Below, in pieces: positions 1-8,431 of a stretch of DNA of 64,000 bases. Position 1 is the stretch's first letter, and every line of letters starts with the position of its first letter. The stretch comes from Chryseobacterium lacus (GTDB taxonomy: Bacteria > Bacteroidota > Bacteroidia > Flavobacteriales > Weeksellaceae), in the NCBI RefSeq assembly GCF_003336205.1, contig NZ_QPIE01000005.1, positions 186,001-250,000 on the forward strand, written 5' to 3'. The notes under the pieces are model-generated. The model did not search any database. It was not told the origin of the DNA and saw only the letters and a list, made by a program, of their open reading frames with translations. Made by a program: the position numbers and the translations under genes.

Positions 1-92
1 CAGTTGTATTTTCTGGCTTTCAGAACAGCACTGAGTGCAAATATATTTTTGTTGTCATCATCAATGATGAGAATTTCTTTTTCGTTCTTCAT
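1..92 (-). CDS. Response regulator receiver protein (partial, cut by left window edge)
   Basis: Only the first 30 codons are inside the window, reading leftward from an ATG at 90-92. The N-terminus has the beta1 strand and acidic pocket of a receiver domain (ILIIDDDNKNIFALSAVL), so the protein should accept a phosphoryl group from a histidine kinase. It closely resembles the third receiver domain of the hybrid kinase just upstream (LIADDDVRNIFSLTKAL). It starts 11 bp after that kinase ends, so the two are almost certainly co-transcribed and act in one phosphorelay. Its output domain, if any, lies outside the window. Confidence 0.85.
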   Translation of the reverse strand, partial: MKNEKEILIIDDDNKNIFALSAVLKARKYN

Positions 93-103
93 ACACTGTT
101 TTT

Positions 104-3100
104 TTAAATTTTATCGTACAGCCAAACCCTCAGTAAGGAAATGAGTTGGTCAATATCAACAGGTTTTGAAATATAATCTGAAGCTCCTGCGGTGATGCAT
201 TTTTCGCGGTCGCCCATCATCGCTTTGGAAGTAACAGCCAAGATAGGAAGATTTCTGAACTGCGCATTGTTCCGGATTTCCATAATGGTTTCATAACCGT
301 CCATTTCAGGCATCATCATATCCATTAAAACCACATCTATGTCCGGATTTTTATTCAGAATATCGAGTGCTTCTTTACCATCCATTGCCGGTAATATTTT
401 CATACCGTGACCTTCCAGTGCTTTTGTGAGGGAAAATATATTTCGCACATCATCATCGGCAATCAATACCGTTTTATCTTTCAGGATATTCCGCAATTCT
501 CCTCCAAACTCGGAACCTGATTTTCTTTCATTCTTTTTCCTGTTTTTTTCTTCTACGAGATGAAGGAAAAGTCCGGCTTCATCCAGAATTCGCTGATAGG
601 AATAGGCGGTTTTTACAACGATAGAATCCGCATATTTTTTAATTCTGTTTTCTTCACCTTTAGAAAGGTTTTTTCCTGTGAATACGATGATGGGAAGCTG
701 TTCAAGTCCTTCGGTTTGCTTAATAGTTTCCAGGGTTTCATACGCCGTTCGGTCAGGAACGCCCATATCCAAGATTACACAATCAATTTCTTTTTTATGT
801 AAAGAGTCTATACTGTCAGAAATATTCCCGGCAACATCGGTTACGATGTTATTGGCGGATAAAAAATAACTTAAGGCTTTGGCGTGCTGTTCGTTTTCTT
901 CTACAATCAGCACTTTCTTTGGCGAACGCGTCAGAACATCCTCAAGTTTTGTAAATATTTCCTGCATCTGCTCCAAGGCAAAAGGTTTGTCGATAAAATC
1001 TACGGCACCGCGCAGCAGACTTTCCTGTTTGAATTTCATGGAAGACATGATGTGCACGGGAATCGGTTTCGTATCAGGGTCGGATTTTAGTGCTTCCATC
1101 ACCTGCCAACCGTCCATTACGGGCAATTGAATATCGAGCAGAATCGCAAGGGGTTGATATTGCTTAGCCATTTCAATACCGCTGTCGCCGCGTACGGCAA
1201 CGAGTACTTTGTACCCTTTAGTTCTGGAATAATCGAGAAGAATTTTGGCAAAAGCTGTATCGTCTTCTATAATCAGAATCACTTTATCTCCTTGCTGAAT
1301 ATCATCCCGGTCATCCTCCACAGGAGGCGGAATTCTGTCTGAAATAAATCTTTTCGGCTGTTCAGAGGTATCTTGAACAGGAATCTTGGGAAGGGAATTT
1401 TTTGAGTCATCGTGAAAAGCGATTTTTTCAGCATGAGGATTCACCGGAATAATGAGCGTGAATTCGCTTCCTTCGCCAACGGTGCTTTTCAGCTGAATTT
1501 CTCCACCCAGCAATCTTGCCAATTCGCGGCTGATGGAAAGCCCCAATCCGGTGCCTCCATATTTACGCTGTGTAGAACCATCCGCTTGTTGGAACGCTTC
1601 GAAAACCATTCTGATTTTATTCTTAGGAATCCCGATTCCGGTATCGATCACTTTGAAATGTACTTCCTGTTGTTTTTCATCACCGGAAATATGTAGCGTA
1701 ATACTTCCGTGAGAGGTAAACTTGATCGCATTAGACAGGAGGTTTTTCAGAATTTGTTCGATACGGAGTTTATCTGTATGAATTATCGATGCCGTTCCTG
1801 GATCTGTTATTACATGAAAATCTAATTTTTTTTCTTTAGTTAAAGGCAAAAACAGTTGATGCATATCAGAAGTGATCTCTTCTACTGGAATGTCTTCCAT
1901 TTCCAAGGTCATTTTTCCGGCTTCAATCTTAGAAAGATCCAATATTTCGTCGATAAGAGTCAGTAATCCCTGCCCTGAACTTTGCATTACCTCTGCATAT
2001 TCTATATATTGAGGATCGAGATCTTCGCTTTCTGTCATCAGTCTGGATAGCAATAAAATAGAATTCAGAGGCGTACGAAGTTCATGCGACATGTTCGCCA
2101 AAAATTCCGACTTGTATTTGGTACTTTGTTCTAAGTCGAGGGATTTCTGCTGAATCTCAATATTTCGCTGTTCGATAAGCGCGTTTTTTTCTTCGAGAAG
2201 ACTGGTTCTTTCTTCCAATTCCTGATTGCTTTGGAGGAGTTCTTCCTGCTGCACCCGCAATTCTTCTTCCGAAGCCAGAAGTTTCTGCGATTGTACCTCT
2301 AATTCCTCATTGATGTTTTCCAGTTCTGTATGCTGGGTTTGCAGTTCTTCCGATTGCGCCTGTGTTTCTTCCAGTAATTCCTGAAGTTTAATTCTGTTGA
2401 GCGTGCTGTGGAAAGCCAAGCCGATACTTCCGGCTGCTGATGATAAAAATTCCAGCTGTTGTGGAGTATATTCATCTATCGAGCCCAGTTCTAACACACC
2501 GATAGGAATGGAGTGCCGCGTAATAGGAATCGCAAAAATAGTTTTGGGTTTGGTTTGTCCGCTGGCATAACTGATGGTCATTTCATGATCAGGAATCTGC
2601 TGCAACAGAATTTCCTTTCCAGTAAGGAATGCTTCACCAACAATTCCTTCGCCAATTTTCAGAATTTTCTTTTTATCGGATGCTAGCGCATAACTTCCGG
2701 CCAGATGCAGATGGTTGTCTTCCTGCAGCAAATAAATAGCGGCAACCCGGCTTCCGGTATTTTGGGTAACATGATCTAAAATATCGCGGGCAAGGTCTTC
2801 AATGCTTTTTTCGCCCATCATGCGGTCGTTCAGTTTTGCACTGGTGGAACCAAGCCATTCTTTATCCTCAAGAATAGCAAAAGAAGTCTTCAGCGACTGT
2901 GACATCCGAAGAAGAGGATCGGCTACATTGCCAAGGCTTTCATGGATTTTTTGATCTGCTAAGATATCATAATCGCCATTGGAAATTTTCGTGGCTACTT
3001 TTTCTATTGCGACCAGGCGAATTTCTGTTTCTTCGTTTTTCAGTTCCAGTTCTTGGGTAAGTTTGCTTTTTTCATTATAATCCTGAGAAATCCTTCGGAA

Positions 3101-3685
3101 GAAAATAAGGGTAATGGTAATGGCTAGTAAAGCAGAAAGCACGATAAGCATGGGAGTGTAAGAAGCGAAGGTATCCATTTTCTCGGTGCGCTGTTTCAGC
3201 ACTTGTTGCTCTTCGTTCTGCATCGTGGTAATAGTATTCCGGATGTCATCCATGTATTTTTTTCCTTGCAGCAGATTTTCGCTTGTCACCGGAGTTCTAT
3301 TTTTCTTATAGTTCAGGTTTTCATCAAGAATTTTAAGCCTTGTTTCTGCTGCAGCCTGTAACAGTTCCATATTTTTCGACTGGGCGGAAGTTTGGCTCAC
3401 TTCTGAATAAAGTACATCAAGACTTTTGCTTATTTTATCTTTGGTTTGATAATAAGGATCCAAAAATCGTTCATCACCAGTAAGGATGTATCCCCGCTGT
3501 GCCGATTCAGCATCAGCCACCTGAGAGTATATTTCATCCAGATTATTGATTATTTGATTACTATGGCGAACCATCGCAGAACTGTCGATCAGATTATTGA
3601 TGCTGATGAAGGAAGCCAGGGAACTCATAAATAAAAGGAGCAACGATATTCCCAGCCCGTATAACAGATTATTCTTAAAATTCAT
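104..3685 (-). CDS. Hybrid sensor histidine kinase, CHASE3-GAF-HisKA-HATPase with three receiver domains
   Basis: A 1193-residue membrane hybrid kinase. TM1 is at about residues 8-28 and TM2 at about 177-197, enclosing a periplasmic CHASE3-type sensor (motif AESAQRGYILTGD near 60). A HAMP-like stretch near 235, a GAF domain at about 290-430 and a long coiled coil (about 430-525) follow. The dimerisation domain has the phospho-acceptor His534 in MSHELRTPLN; the ATPase domain has its N box near 652 and glycine boxes DTGIGIP and GTGLGLS. Three receiver domains follow with acceptor aspartates near 851, 973 and 1122. The middle one has the less usual acidic pair VEEN and may be degenerate. It is flanked by another kinase gene (11 bp) and a response regulator (11 bp), a multistep phosphorelay cluster. 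The signal cannot be told from sequence. Confidence 0.95.
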   Translation of the reverse strand: MNFKNNLLYGLGISLLLLFMSSLASFISINNLIDSSAMVRHSNQIINNLDEIYSQVADAESAQRGYILTGDERFLDPYYQTKDKISKSLDVLYSEVSQTSAQSKNMELLQAAAETRLKILDENLNYKKNRTPVTSENLLQGKKYMDDIRNTITTMQNEEQQVLKQRTEKMDTFASYTPMLIVLSALLAITITLIFFRRISQDYNEKSKLTQELELKNEETEIRLVAIEKVATKISNGDYDILADQKIHESLGNVADPLLRMSQSLKTSFAILEDKEWLGSTSAKLNDRMMGEKSIEDLARDILDHVTQNTGSRVAAIYLLQEDNHLHLAGSYALASDKKKILKIGEGIVGEAFLTGKEILLQQIPDHEMTISYASGQTKPKTIFAIPITRHSIPIGVLELGSIDEYTPQQLEFLSSAAGSIGLAFHSTLNRIKLQELLEETQAQSEELQTQHTELENINEELEVQSQKLLASEEELRVQQEELLQSNQELEERTSLLEEKNALIEQRNIEIQQKSLDLEQSTKYKSEFLANMSHELRTPLNSILLLSRLMTESEDLDPQYIEYAEVMQSSGQGLLTLIDEILDLSKIEAGKMTLEMEDIPVEEITSDMHQLFLPLTKEKKLDFHVITDPGTASIIHTDKLRIEQILKNLLSNAIKFTSHGSITLHISGDEKQQEVHFKVIDTGIGIPKNKIRMVFEAFQQADGSTQRKYGGTGLGLSISRELARLLGGEIQLKSTVGEGSEFTLIIPVNPHAEKIAFHDDSKNSLPKIPVQDTSEQPKRFISDRIPPPVEDDRDDIQQGDKVILIIEDDTAFAKILLDYSRTKGYKVLVAVRGDSGIEMAKQYQPLAILLDIQLPVMDGWQVMEALKSDPDTKPIPVHIMSSMKFKQESLLRGAVDFIDKPFALEQMQEIFTKLEDVLTRSPKKVLIVEENEQHAKALSYFLSANNIVTDVAGNISDSIDSLHKKEIDCVILDMGVPDRTAYETLETIKQTEGLEQLPIIVFTGKNLSKGEENRIKKYADSIVVKTAYSYQRILDEAGLFLHLVEEKNRKKNERKSGSEFGGELRNILKDKTVLIADDDVRNIFSLTKALEGHGMKILPAMDGKEALDILNKNPDIDVVLMDMMMPEMDGYETIMEIRNNAQFRNLPILAVTSKAMMGDREKCITAGASDYISKPVDIDQLISLLRVWLYDKI

Positions 3686-3696
3686 AGTTGAGTGTG

Positions 3697-4824
3697 TTAA
3701 TTTTGATCCTTTTCAGGAGATGATGTTGGGATATAAAAATAAAACTCGGAACCTTCGCCCAAAGTGCTTTTTACTCCGATTTTCCCATGATGCCTTTCGA
3801 TAATTTCTTTGCAGATATACAACCCTATTCCCAATCCCTGAAAACGTTCGGACGTTTCTTCAATTCTGTAAAATTTATCAAAAATAGATTTCTGATGTTC
3901 TTCCGCCATCCCGATTCCAAAATCTCTTACCGAAAAATATACATCATTTCCACATTTTGTGGATGTTACATGAAGTTCTTCACTGTCCGGAGAATATTTG
4001 ATGGCGTTGGTAATAAAGTTGATGAGCACCTGTTCTATGCGCATTTCATCACCATAAATTTCAGTGCCTACATTTCCTTTCCTGATGATTTTAACCTGAG
4101 GATTTGCCTGTTGCATTTCCTCCAGAAGCTGGTCTAAAAGGGGGTCTACGGAAAAATATTTCATATTAAACTTCAGTTTGCCGCTTTCTATTTTTGAAAT
4201 ATCCAACAAATCCGCAACCAACAGACTCAGTTTTTCTACTTGATTCTGCACCTTTTGCAGACGGATTTTCGCAGTGCTGAGATCATTTTTATCCAAACTG
4301 CGTTCCAAAAGCTGGATGTATCCATTGATGGTTGTCAGCGGAGTTTTCAACTCATGACTGGCGATACTGATAAACTCATCTTTTTTTCGTTCAGCTTCTT
4401 TCCGGAACTCTATTTCTTCGCGCAGCGTGGTTTGCATTTCGTTCAATGCACGGCTTTGTTCATAGATGCGATAAAAGGTTTTCACTTTTAGCAGAAGAAT
4501 GTTCATATCCACAGGCTTGCTGATGTAGTCGAGTCCGCCGGAGGAATATCCTTTGGTAATGAGGTGAACATTAGCGCTGGCTGCGGAAAGAAAAATAATA
4601 GCGGTTTCTTTGGCTCTGCTGTATCCTGAAATGGCTTCAGCTACTTCAAAGCCGTCCATTCCCGGCATTTGAACATCCAAAATAATAAGAACGTAAGATT
4701 TTTTCAGAATTTTTCTTAAGGCTTCCTCTCCGGACGATGCCGTATCTACTTCGAAATCATTTTTCTCTAGTACTTTCTTTAAGGATATAATATTTTCGGG
4801 AGCATCATCTACAATCAGAATCAT
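3697..4824 (-). CDS. Receiver-domain sensor histidine kinase (REC-HisKA-HATPase)
   Basis: A cytoplasmic kinase of about 375 residues with no membrane segment. An N-terminal receiver domain (ILIVDDAPENIISLKK, acceptor Asp in LIILDVQMPGMDG, conserved Lys in ISKPVD) is joined to a HisKA domain (His in IASHELKTPLTTINGY) and a HATPase domain (NFITNAIKYS, FGIGM, GLGIGLYI). An ATG at 4854 is also in frame, but the ATG at 4824 starts directly with the receiver fold as in family members, so I prefer it; the ten extra residues have no clear role. It is the first gene of the cluster and ends 11 bp before the larger hybrid kinase. The architecture suggests it takes phosphate from, or is tuned by, another component of the same relay (inference). 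Confidence 0.9.
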   Translation of the reverse strand: MILIVDDAPENIISLKKVLEKNDFEVDTASSGEEALRKILKKSYVLIILDVQMPGMDGFEVAEAISGYSRAKETAIIFLSAASANVHLITKGYSSGGLDYISKPVDMNILLLKVKTFYRIYEQSRALNEMQTTLREEIEFRKEAERKKDEFISIASHELKTPLTTINGYIQLLERSLDKNDLSTAKIRLQKVQNQVEKLSLLVADLLDISKIESGKLKFNMKYFSVDPLLDQLLEEMQQANPQVKIIRKGNVGTEIYGDEMRIEQVLINFITNAIKYSPDSEELHVTSTKCGNDVYFSVRDFGIGMAEEHQKSIFDKFYRIEETSERFQGLGIGLYICKEIIERHHGKIGVKSTLGEGSEFYFYIPTSSPEKDQN

Positions 4825-4932
4825 AGAAAAACAGTTTATAAATTGAGTGAACAACCAAAGATAAACATTTTGGGTGGAACTGCAAAGGCTATGAACGTGC
4901 TTAGAAAAATAAATTGTTAAAAGTAGATTACT

Positions 4933-6699
4933 TTAAAATAGTTGCATTTGTCCTGTTTTGCTGGGTTGCAATTTTTCTATAAAATCTTCCCATAAATCTA
5001 AAGTCAGATTGAATTTATGAACTTTATTGATGTGGTTAAGCGCAGTTTGTAATTCTGATTTCTTAATATTTTTACCCAACTCCAACAGATCCATTCGCAT
5101 TAAAACGTCTTTTGTAAACATCCTTTTTGCATCTGAAAAAGTGATTGATTGCAGAAATTGAACGTTGATTTCAGAATTAAGTAATAACAAAGTGTAAACA
5201 GCAAACTCCAACTTATCAAATCCAAGAAAATAGCAAGTGTCATCCAACATTAAAGGTTTTTCATTTTGAGGTAATATTAAAGTAAAATGAAAAGTTTTAT
5301 AAAGTCCGGAGATAGCAACTTTGTAAGGTTTAAAAGAATAATCTCCTATTCCAAAAATGGAAAATGGAGGTTTGTTATTGTAGATGGATGATTTTCTACC
5401 ATTAAAAACGTCTTGATGTTCTGTTAAATATTGATATGTTTTTGGATAATCATATTTGATATAATTGGTTTCTTGTCCTACTTTTTTTTGTGTTATGATG
5501 GTGAATTTTCTTGATTCTGAAACAACTGTATTTTTTAGATCTGAGCTTTTTAAAAGCCCATAAACTAAATCATTTTCTAATTTTATTTCTTTTTTAAGGC
5601 CGTTTACAAAATGTCCGTTTATTCTATCCAATTCCATGATGGAGGAACAATCGTGCTTTATGCCTTGTCTCCATTCAAAATTACAAGTTCCATCAATTTG
5701 TTGTGTTTTAAAATACGTATCGATGTTTGAAACAAATTTTCCTTTTATCCAGCCAAATCTTTTTCCTGATTTATCAGAATCATATAAATTCAATTCCTCA
5801 CATTCAAATTCTGGTTCACTTTTCAACTTACAGGTAAAAAGAGAAGCTTCTACCGATACATCAAATTCTTTTTTACAATCAATGTAATATCGTTCGATTT
5901 CGGAAATTTGAAATTTATTGATGTTTTGCTCGTAAACAATATTTTTAATTACAGAATTTTTAATCAATAGCGCTAAATGACCTTTCATTTTCTGGAAAGT
6001 CTCAATGAGGTCTAAGGTAATAAATTCTGCAATGTCAAAGTTTCCTTTTCCTGTTATTGCATCAAGTCCGTTATGATTTTTGAAATTTCGCTTCTTCGGT
6101 AAATTTTTTGAATTTAGACTACCCAATTGTGAGTTGGTAACCCAAGGTGGATTTCCGATTATTAGAATTTCTTTCTCTGCATGTTCTTTCGCTAAGTGCT
6201 TGAAATTATAGTCAAAAACACTACTGTGAATGATGGAAATTACAGGTTTTTTTTCACGAGGATTTTGTAGGTAAAAGTCGATAATATTGAATTTACATTC
6301 CCAAATATAAGGTTTGTAAATCTCTATTCCATAGATGTTTTCTGCACTATTAAACTGTTGGATAGATGCCAAAATGAAATTTCCCTTTCCGCAAGTGGGT
6401 TCAATAATAATTTGTGGCAAACTGTTTTTGCTCCCTAAAATTTTAGCGGCATTCTTTGCTAGATTTAAATTGGTTTGAAAATCTCCGTATTCGGTTCTGT
6501 CAGGCTCAGAAATGCTGTTTTGGTTTTCAAAAATAGCAATGATTAAACTTTTTAATTCCTCCTCTGTTTCAAAAAAATCAATAATGCCAAAAGATTTGAA
6601 AAGCAAATTATTAGCTTCTTTCAAAGACACGCTTTTTTTTAGATTATCCTTTAAATAATCTAAAACAGAATGAGTTATATTTGCTTCAAAGATTTGCAT
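4933..6699 (-). CDS. Type II N6-adenine DNA methyltransferase
   Basis: A 588-residue SAM-dependent DNA methyltransferase. Motif I appears as IIIEPTCGKGNFI (about 98-109) and the catalytic motif IV as NPPW (183-186), which marks an adenine-N6 enzyme with motif order I then IV. The C-terminal half (about 330-588) has the size of a target-recognition region. Its ATG directly abuts the stop codon of the upstream endonuclease gene, so the two are transcribed and probably translated together. It protects host DNA from that endonuclease. Codon use and base composition are more AT-rich than the kinase genes on the left and rpsA on the right, which suggests horizontal acquisition. The recognition sequence cannot be deduced here. 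Confidence 0.9.
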   Translation of the reverse strand: MQIFEANITHSVLDYLKDNLKKSVSLKEANNLLFKSFGIIDFFETEEELKSLIIAIFENQNSISEPDRTEYGDFQTNLNLAKNAAKILGSKNSLPQIIIEPTCGKGNFILASIQQFNSAENIYGIEIYKPYIWECKFNIIDFYLQNPREKKPVISIIHSSVFDYNFKHLAKEHAEKEILIIGNPPWVTNSQLGSLNSKNLPKKRNFKNHNGLDAITGKGNFDIAEFITLDLIETFQKMKGHLALLIKNSVIKNIVYEQNINKFQISEIERYYIDCKKEFDVSVEASLFTCKLKSEPEFECEELNLYDSDKSGKRFGWIKGKFVSNIDTYFKTQQIDGTCNFEWRQGIKHDCSSIMELDRINGHFVNGLKKEIKLENDLVYGLLKSSDLKNTVVSESRKFTIITQKKVGQETNYIKYDYPKTYQYLTEHQDVFNGRKSSIYNNKPPFSIFGIGDYSFKPYKVAISGLYKTFHFTLILPQNEKPLMLDDTCYFLGFDKLEFAVYTLLLLNSEINVQFLQSITFSDAKRMFTKDVLMRMDLLELGKNIKKSELQTALNHINKVHKFNLTLDLWEDFIEKLQPSKTGQMQLF

Positions 6700-7374
6700 T
6701 TATGTTGGTTTATTGTAGCTTATTATTTTATTAATTCCCTGAATATCATCAGTTAAAGCGACGATCCTTTGATATTGTAATCTCCATTGCAAAGCATTGG
6801 AAATGGTCAGGTAACCTTGTTCTGGCGGTGTTTGCAAAATTTGTTCTGCAACTTTAGCTAATGTTATGTCGTCCGCAGGAATATTTTTGTCCTGCAAATA
6901 AGCAATAATGTCCGCTTCGTTTGCTCCGTCTTTTACCATTTCACGTAAGCGATACGTTGTTGTATAATCTGCGGTTCGTTCTTTGTGAACAAAAGAGCAA
7001 CTTACAAAATTTAAAATTGCTGTTTGTGTTGTGGGGTCGTCAGTTTTATCGTAAACAAAAACAAGTAAATTATAACCTAATCCGAAAATTTTTTGCTTCG
7101 CATCTTTGAATGGACAAGATGATTGAGGTTGTCTGATGGAGGTAACTTTAATGTCAGTTTGAATATCATCAGAAGGCAAGTCGATACCTCTTGCAGAAGA
7201 ACCGACTAAAACTTCATATTTATTATTAAGATGCATTTGAAATTGATGTTCAATGAGTGTTCCTACAGCTTTTCCGTCTGTAACTCCATAAAGTTCTTTG
7301 TGTTGAAATTTTGATTGTTCAACACAGAATATTTGAGCTTCTTCAATTAACTTTTCAATCGTTAGTTTTTCCAC
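6700..7374 (-). CDS. Type II restriction endonuclease, PD-(D/E)XK type
   Basis: A 224-residue protein encoded directly before the methyltransferase. Residues about 62-77 (ARGIDLPSDDIQTDIKV) fit the PD-(D/E)XK nuclease core, with Asp65 and the Asp74-x-Lys76 pair as likely metal-binding and catalytic residues. Glu42 in an upstream helix could complete the site. Size, position and the abutting methyltransferase make this the cutting partner of a type II system. I do not recognise the specificity family. No controller (C) protein gene is visible in the 146 bp upstream. Confidence rests more on context and the motif than on full-length recognition. Confidence 0.78.
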   Translation of the reverse strand: MEKLTIEKLIEEAQIFCVEQSKFQHKELYGVTDGKAVGTLIEHQFQMHLNNKYEVLVGSSARGIDLPSDDIQTDIKVTSIRQPQSSCPFKDAKQKIFGLGYNLLVFVYDKTDDPTTQTAILNFVSCSFVHKERTADYTTTYRLREMVKDGANEADIIAYLQDKNIPADDITLAKVAEQILQTPPEQGYLTISNALQWRLQYQRIVALTDDIQGINKIISYNKPT

Positions 7375-7520
7375 ACTATTTTCCTTTAATTTGATCGTGA
7401 TTCTATATGTTTAACATTGCTGTTTTGTTGGGTAAAAATACAATTTAATTCAGGTGGTTTTTTGTAAAACATAATAATTTGCACGAGTAGAATCAAATAA
7501 AAATGGTATGTAACTCATCC

Positions 7521-8171
7521 TCAACGTACCAGCATTTTATCGGTTGCATTTTTACTTAGAATTTCGGTTTTGCCTTTGTGTTCCACCTGCATCGATTGGT
7601 CAAAATTTTCAATTCTCAGAATAGTAAGTTTAGAATCCAGATGAATAGTGCGCTCGTTCAGGTAATTCAGGAGACTGTCATCGGAAAAAGTAACTGCTTT
7701 GAAGGTTACGGTTTCGCCCGTTTTGCAATCGCTGAGTTTTTTTAAATCCTGAGCGATAATGTTGCCGTCCTTATCCGGAATCGGTTCGCCATGAGGATCA
7801 AGTGTTGGAAAATTCAGGATCTCATCCATTTTATCAAAAAACATTTTGGAATGCACATGTTCCAGTTGCTCGGCAATTTCATGGACATTTTCCCAGCCGA
7901 AGTTCATTTTTTCCACCAGAAACATTTCGGTAAGACGGTGTTTCCGCACGATTAAAGCGGCTTCTTTCATTCCTTTTTCAGAGATGATGAGTGGTTTGTA
8001 ATTTTCATAAATTACCCAGTTTTTCTCCGCAAACTTCTTCATCATGTTATTCACGGTGGGCATTTTTACATTTAAAAATTTACTGAGATCGTTCACCGTT
8101 ACCTTGTATTCCGAATCGGCAAGGTGAAAAAGTGCTTTCAGATAATTCTCTTCTGTTAAAGTATTTCTCAA
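7521..8171 (-). CDS. DtxR/MntR-family metal-dependent transcriptional regulator
   Basis: A 216-residue repressor. An N-terminal winged helix (about 1-65; VTVNDLSKFLNVKMPTVNNMMKKF is the recognition helix region) is followed by the metal-binding and dimerisation domain (about 66-140) with the family signature RKHRLTEMFLVEKM...HEIAEQLEHVHS and the later PHGEPIP. A C-terminal FeoA/SH3-like domain spans about 145-216. Such proteins bind DNA when loaded with Mn(II) or Fe(II) and repress metal uptake genes. None of its likely targets is in this window. It is divergent from rpsA and has its own -7 element at 8194-8201, leaving a leader of about 15-20 nt. Mn versus Fe specificity cannot be assigned. 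Confidence 0.93.
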   Translation of the reverse strand: MRNTLTEENYLKALFHLADSEYKVTVNDLSKFLNVKMPTVNNMMKKFAEKNWVIYENYKPLIISEKGMKEAALIVRKHRLTEMFLVEKMNFGWENVHEIAEQLEHVHSKMFFDKMDEILNFPTLDPHGEPIPDKDGNIIAQDLKKLSDCKTGETVTFKAVTFSDDSLLNYLNERTIHLDSKLTILRIENFDQSMQVEHKGKTEILSKNATDKMLVR

Positions 8172-8193
8172 AATGTTAGAAGGTTTAGCAATA

Positions 8194-8201
8194 CAAATCT
8201 A
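8194..8201 (-). promoter_or_regulatory. -7 promoter element of the dtxR-type gene
   Basis: On the minus strand this reads TAGATTTG, matching the Bacteroidota -7 consensus TAnnTTTG. It lies 22 bp before the ATG. No good -33 TTG is seen at the normal distance. Confidence 0.55.
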
Positions 8202-8287
8202 ACAAAAAATAAATGGAGTTTTTGTGAAAACGGGCAATAGACTTAGAACGTTGATTTATTTATATTAAAATTTTCACGTTCAGCGGC

Positions 8288-8316
8288 TTGTATTATAAAT
8301 AAATTGATTATTTTTG
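8288..8316 (+). promoter_or_regulatory. rpsA promoter (TTG-N18-TATTTTTG)
   Basis: TTG at 8288-8290 and TATTTTTG at 8309-8316 match the Bacteroidota housekeeping promoter (-33 TTG, -7 TAnnTTTG) with an 18-nt spacer. Transcription would start near 8322, giving rpsA a leader of about 110 nt. Confidence 0.75.
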
Positions 8317-8325
8317 CACCACTTT

Positions 8326-8394
8326 TTTGTGGACCAGGTTTGGAAAAGTAAAACATTCATATTTAACATCTTCCGTATTTTTTATTTCCACAAA
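8326..8394 (+). promoter_or_regulatory. rpsA mRNA leader with long-range 8-bp pairing (candidate autoregulatory element)
   Basis: TTTGTGGA at 8326-8333, next to the predicted transcript 5' end, is perfectly complementary to TCCACAAA at 8387-8394. The pairing would enclose a 53-nt AU-rich loop and leave about 37 nt before the rpsA ATG. S1 mRNA is autoregulated in enterobacteria, so a similar role here is possible, but this is inference. Confidence 0.35.
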
Positions 8395-8431
8395 TAGACG
8401 ATAGAAAAGAAGGAATACAAATTTAGATTTT

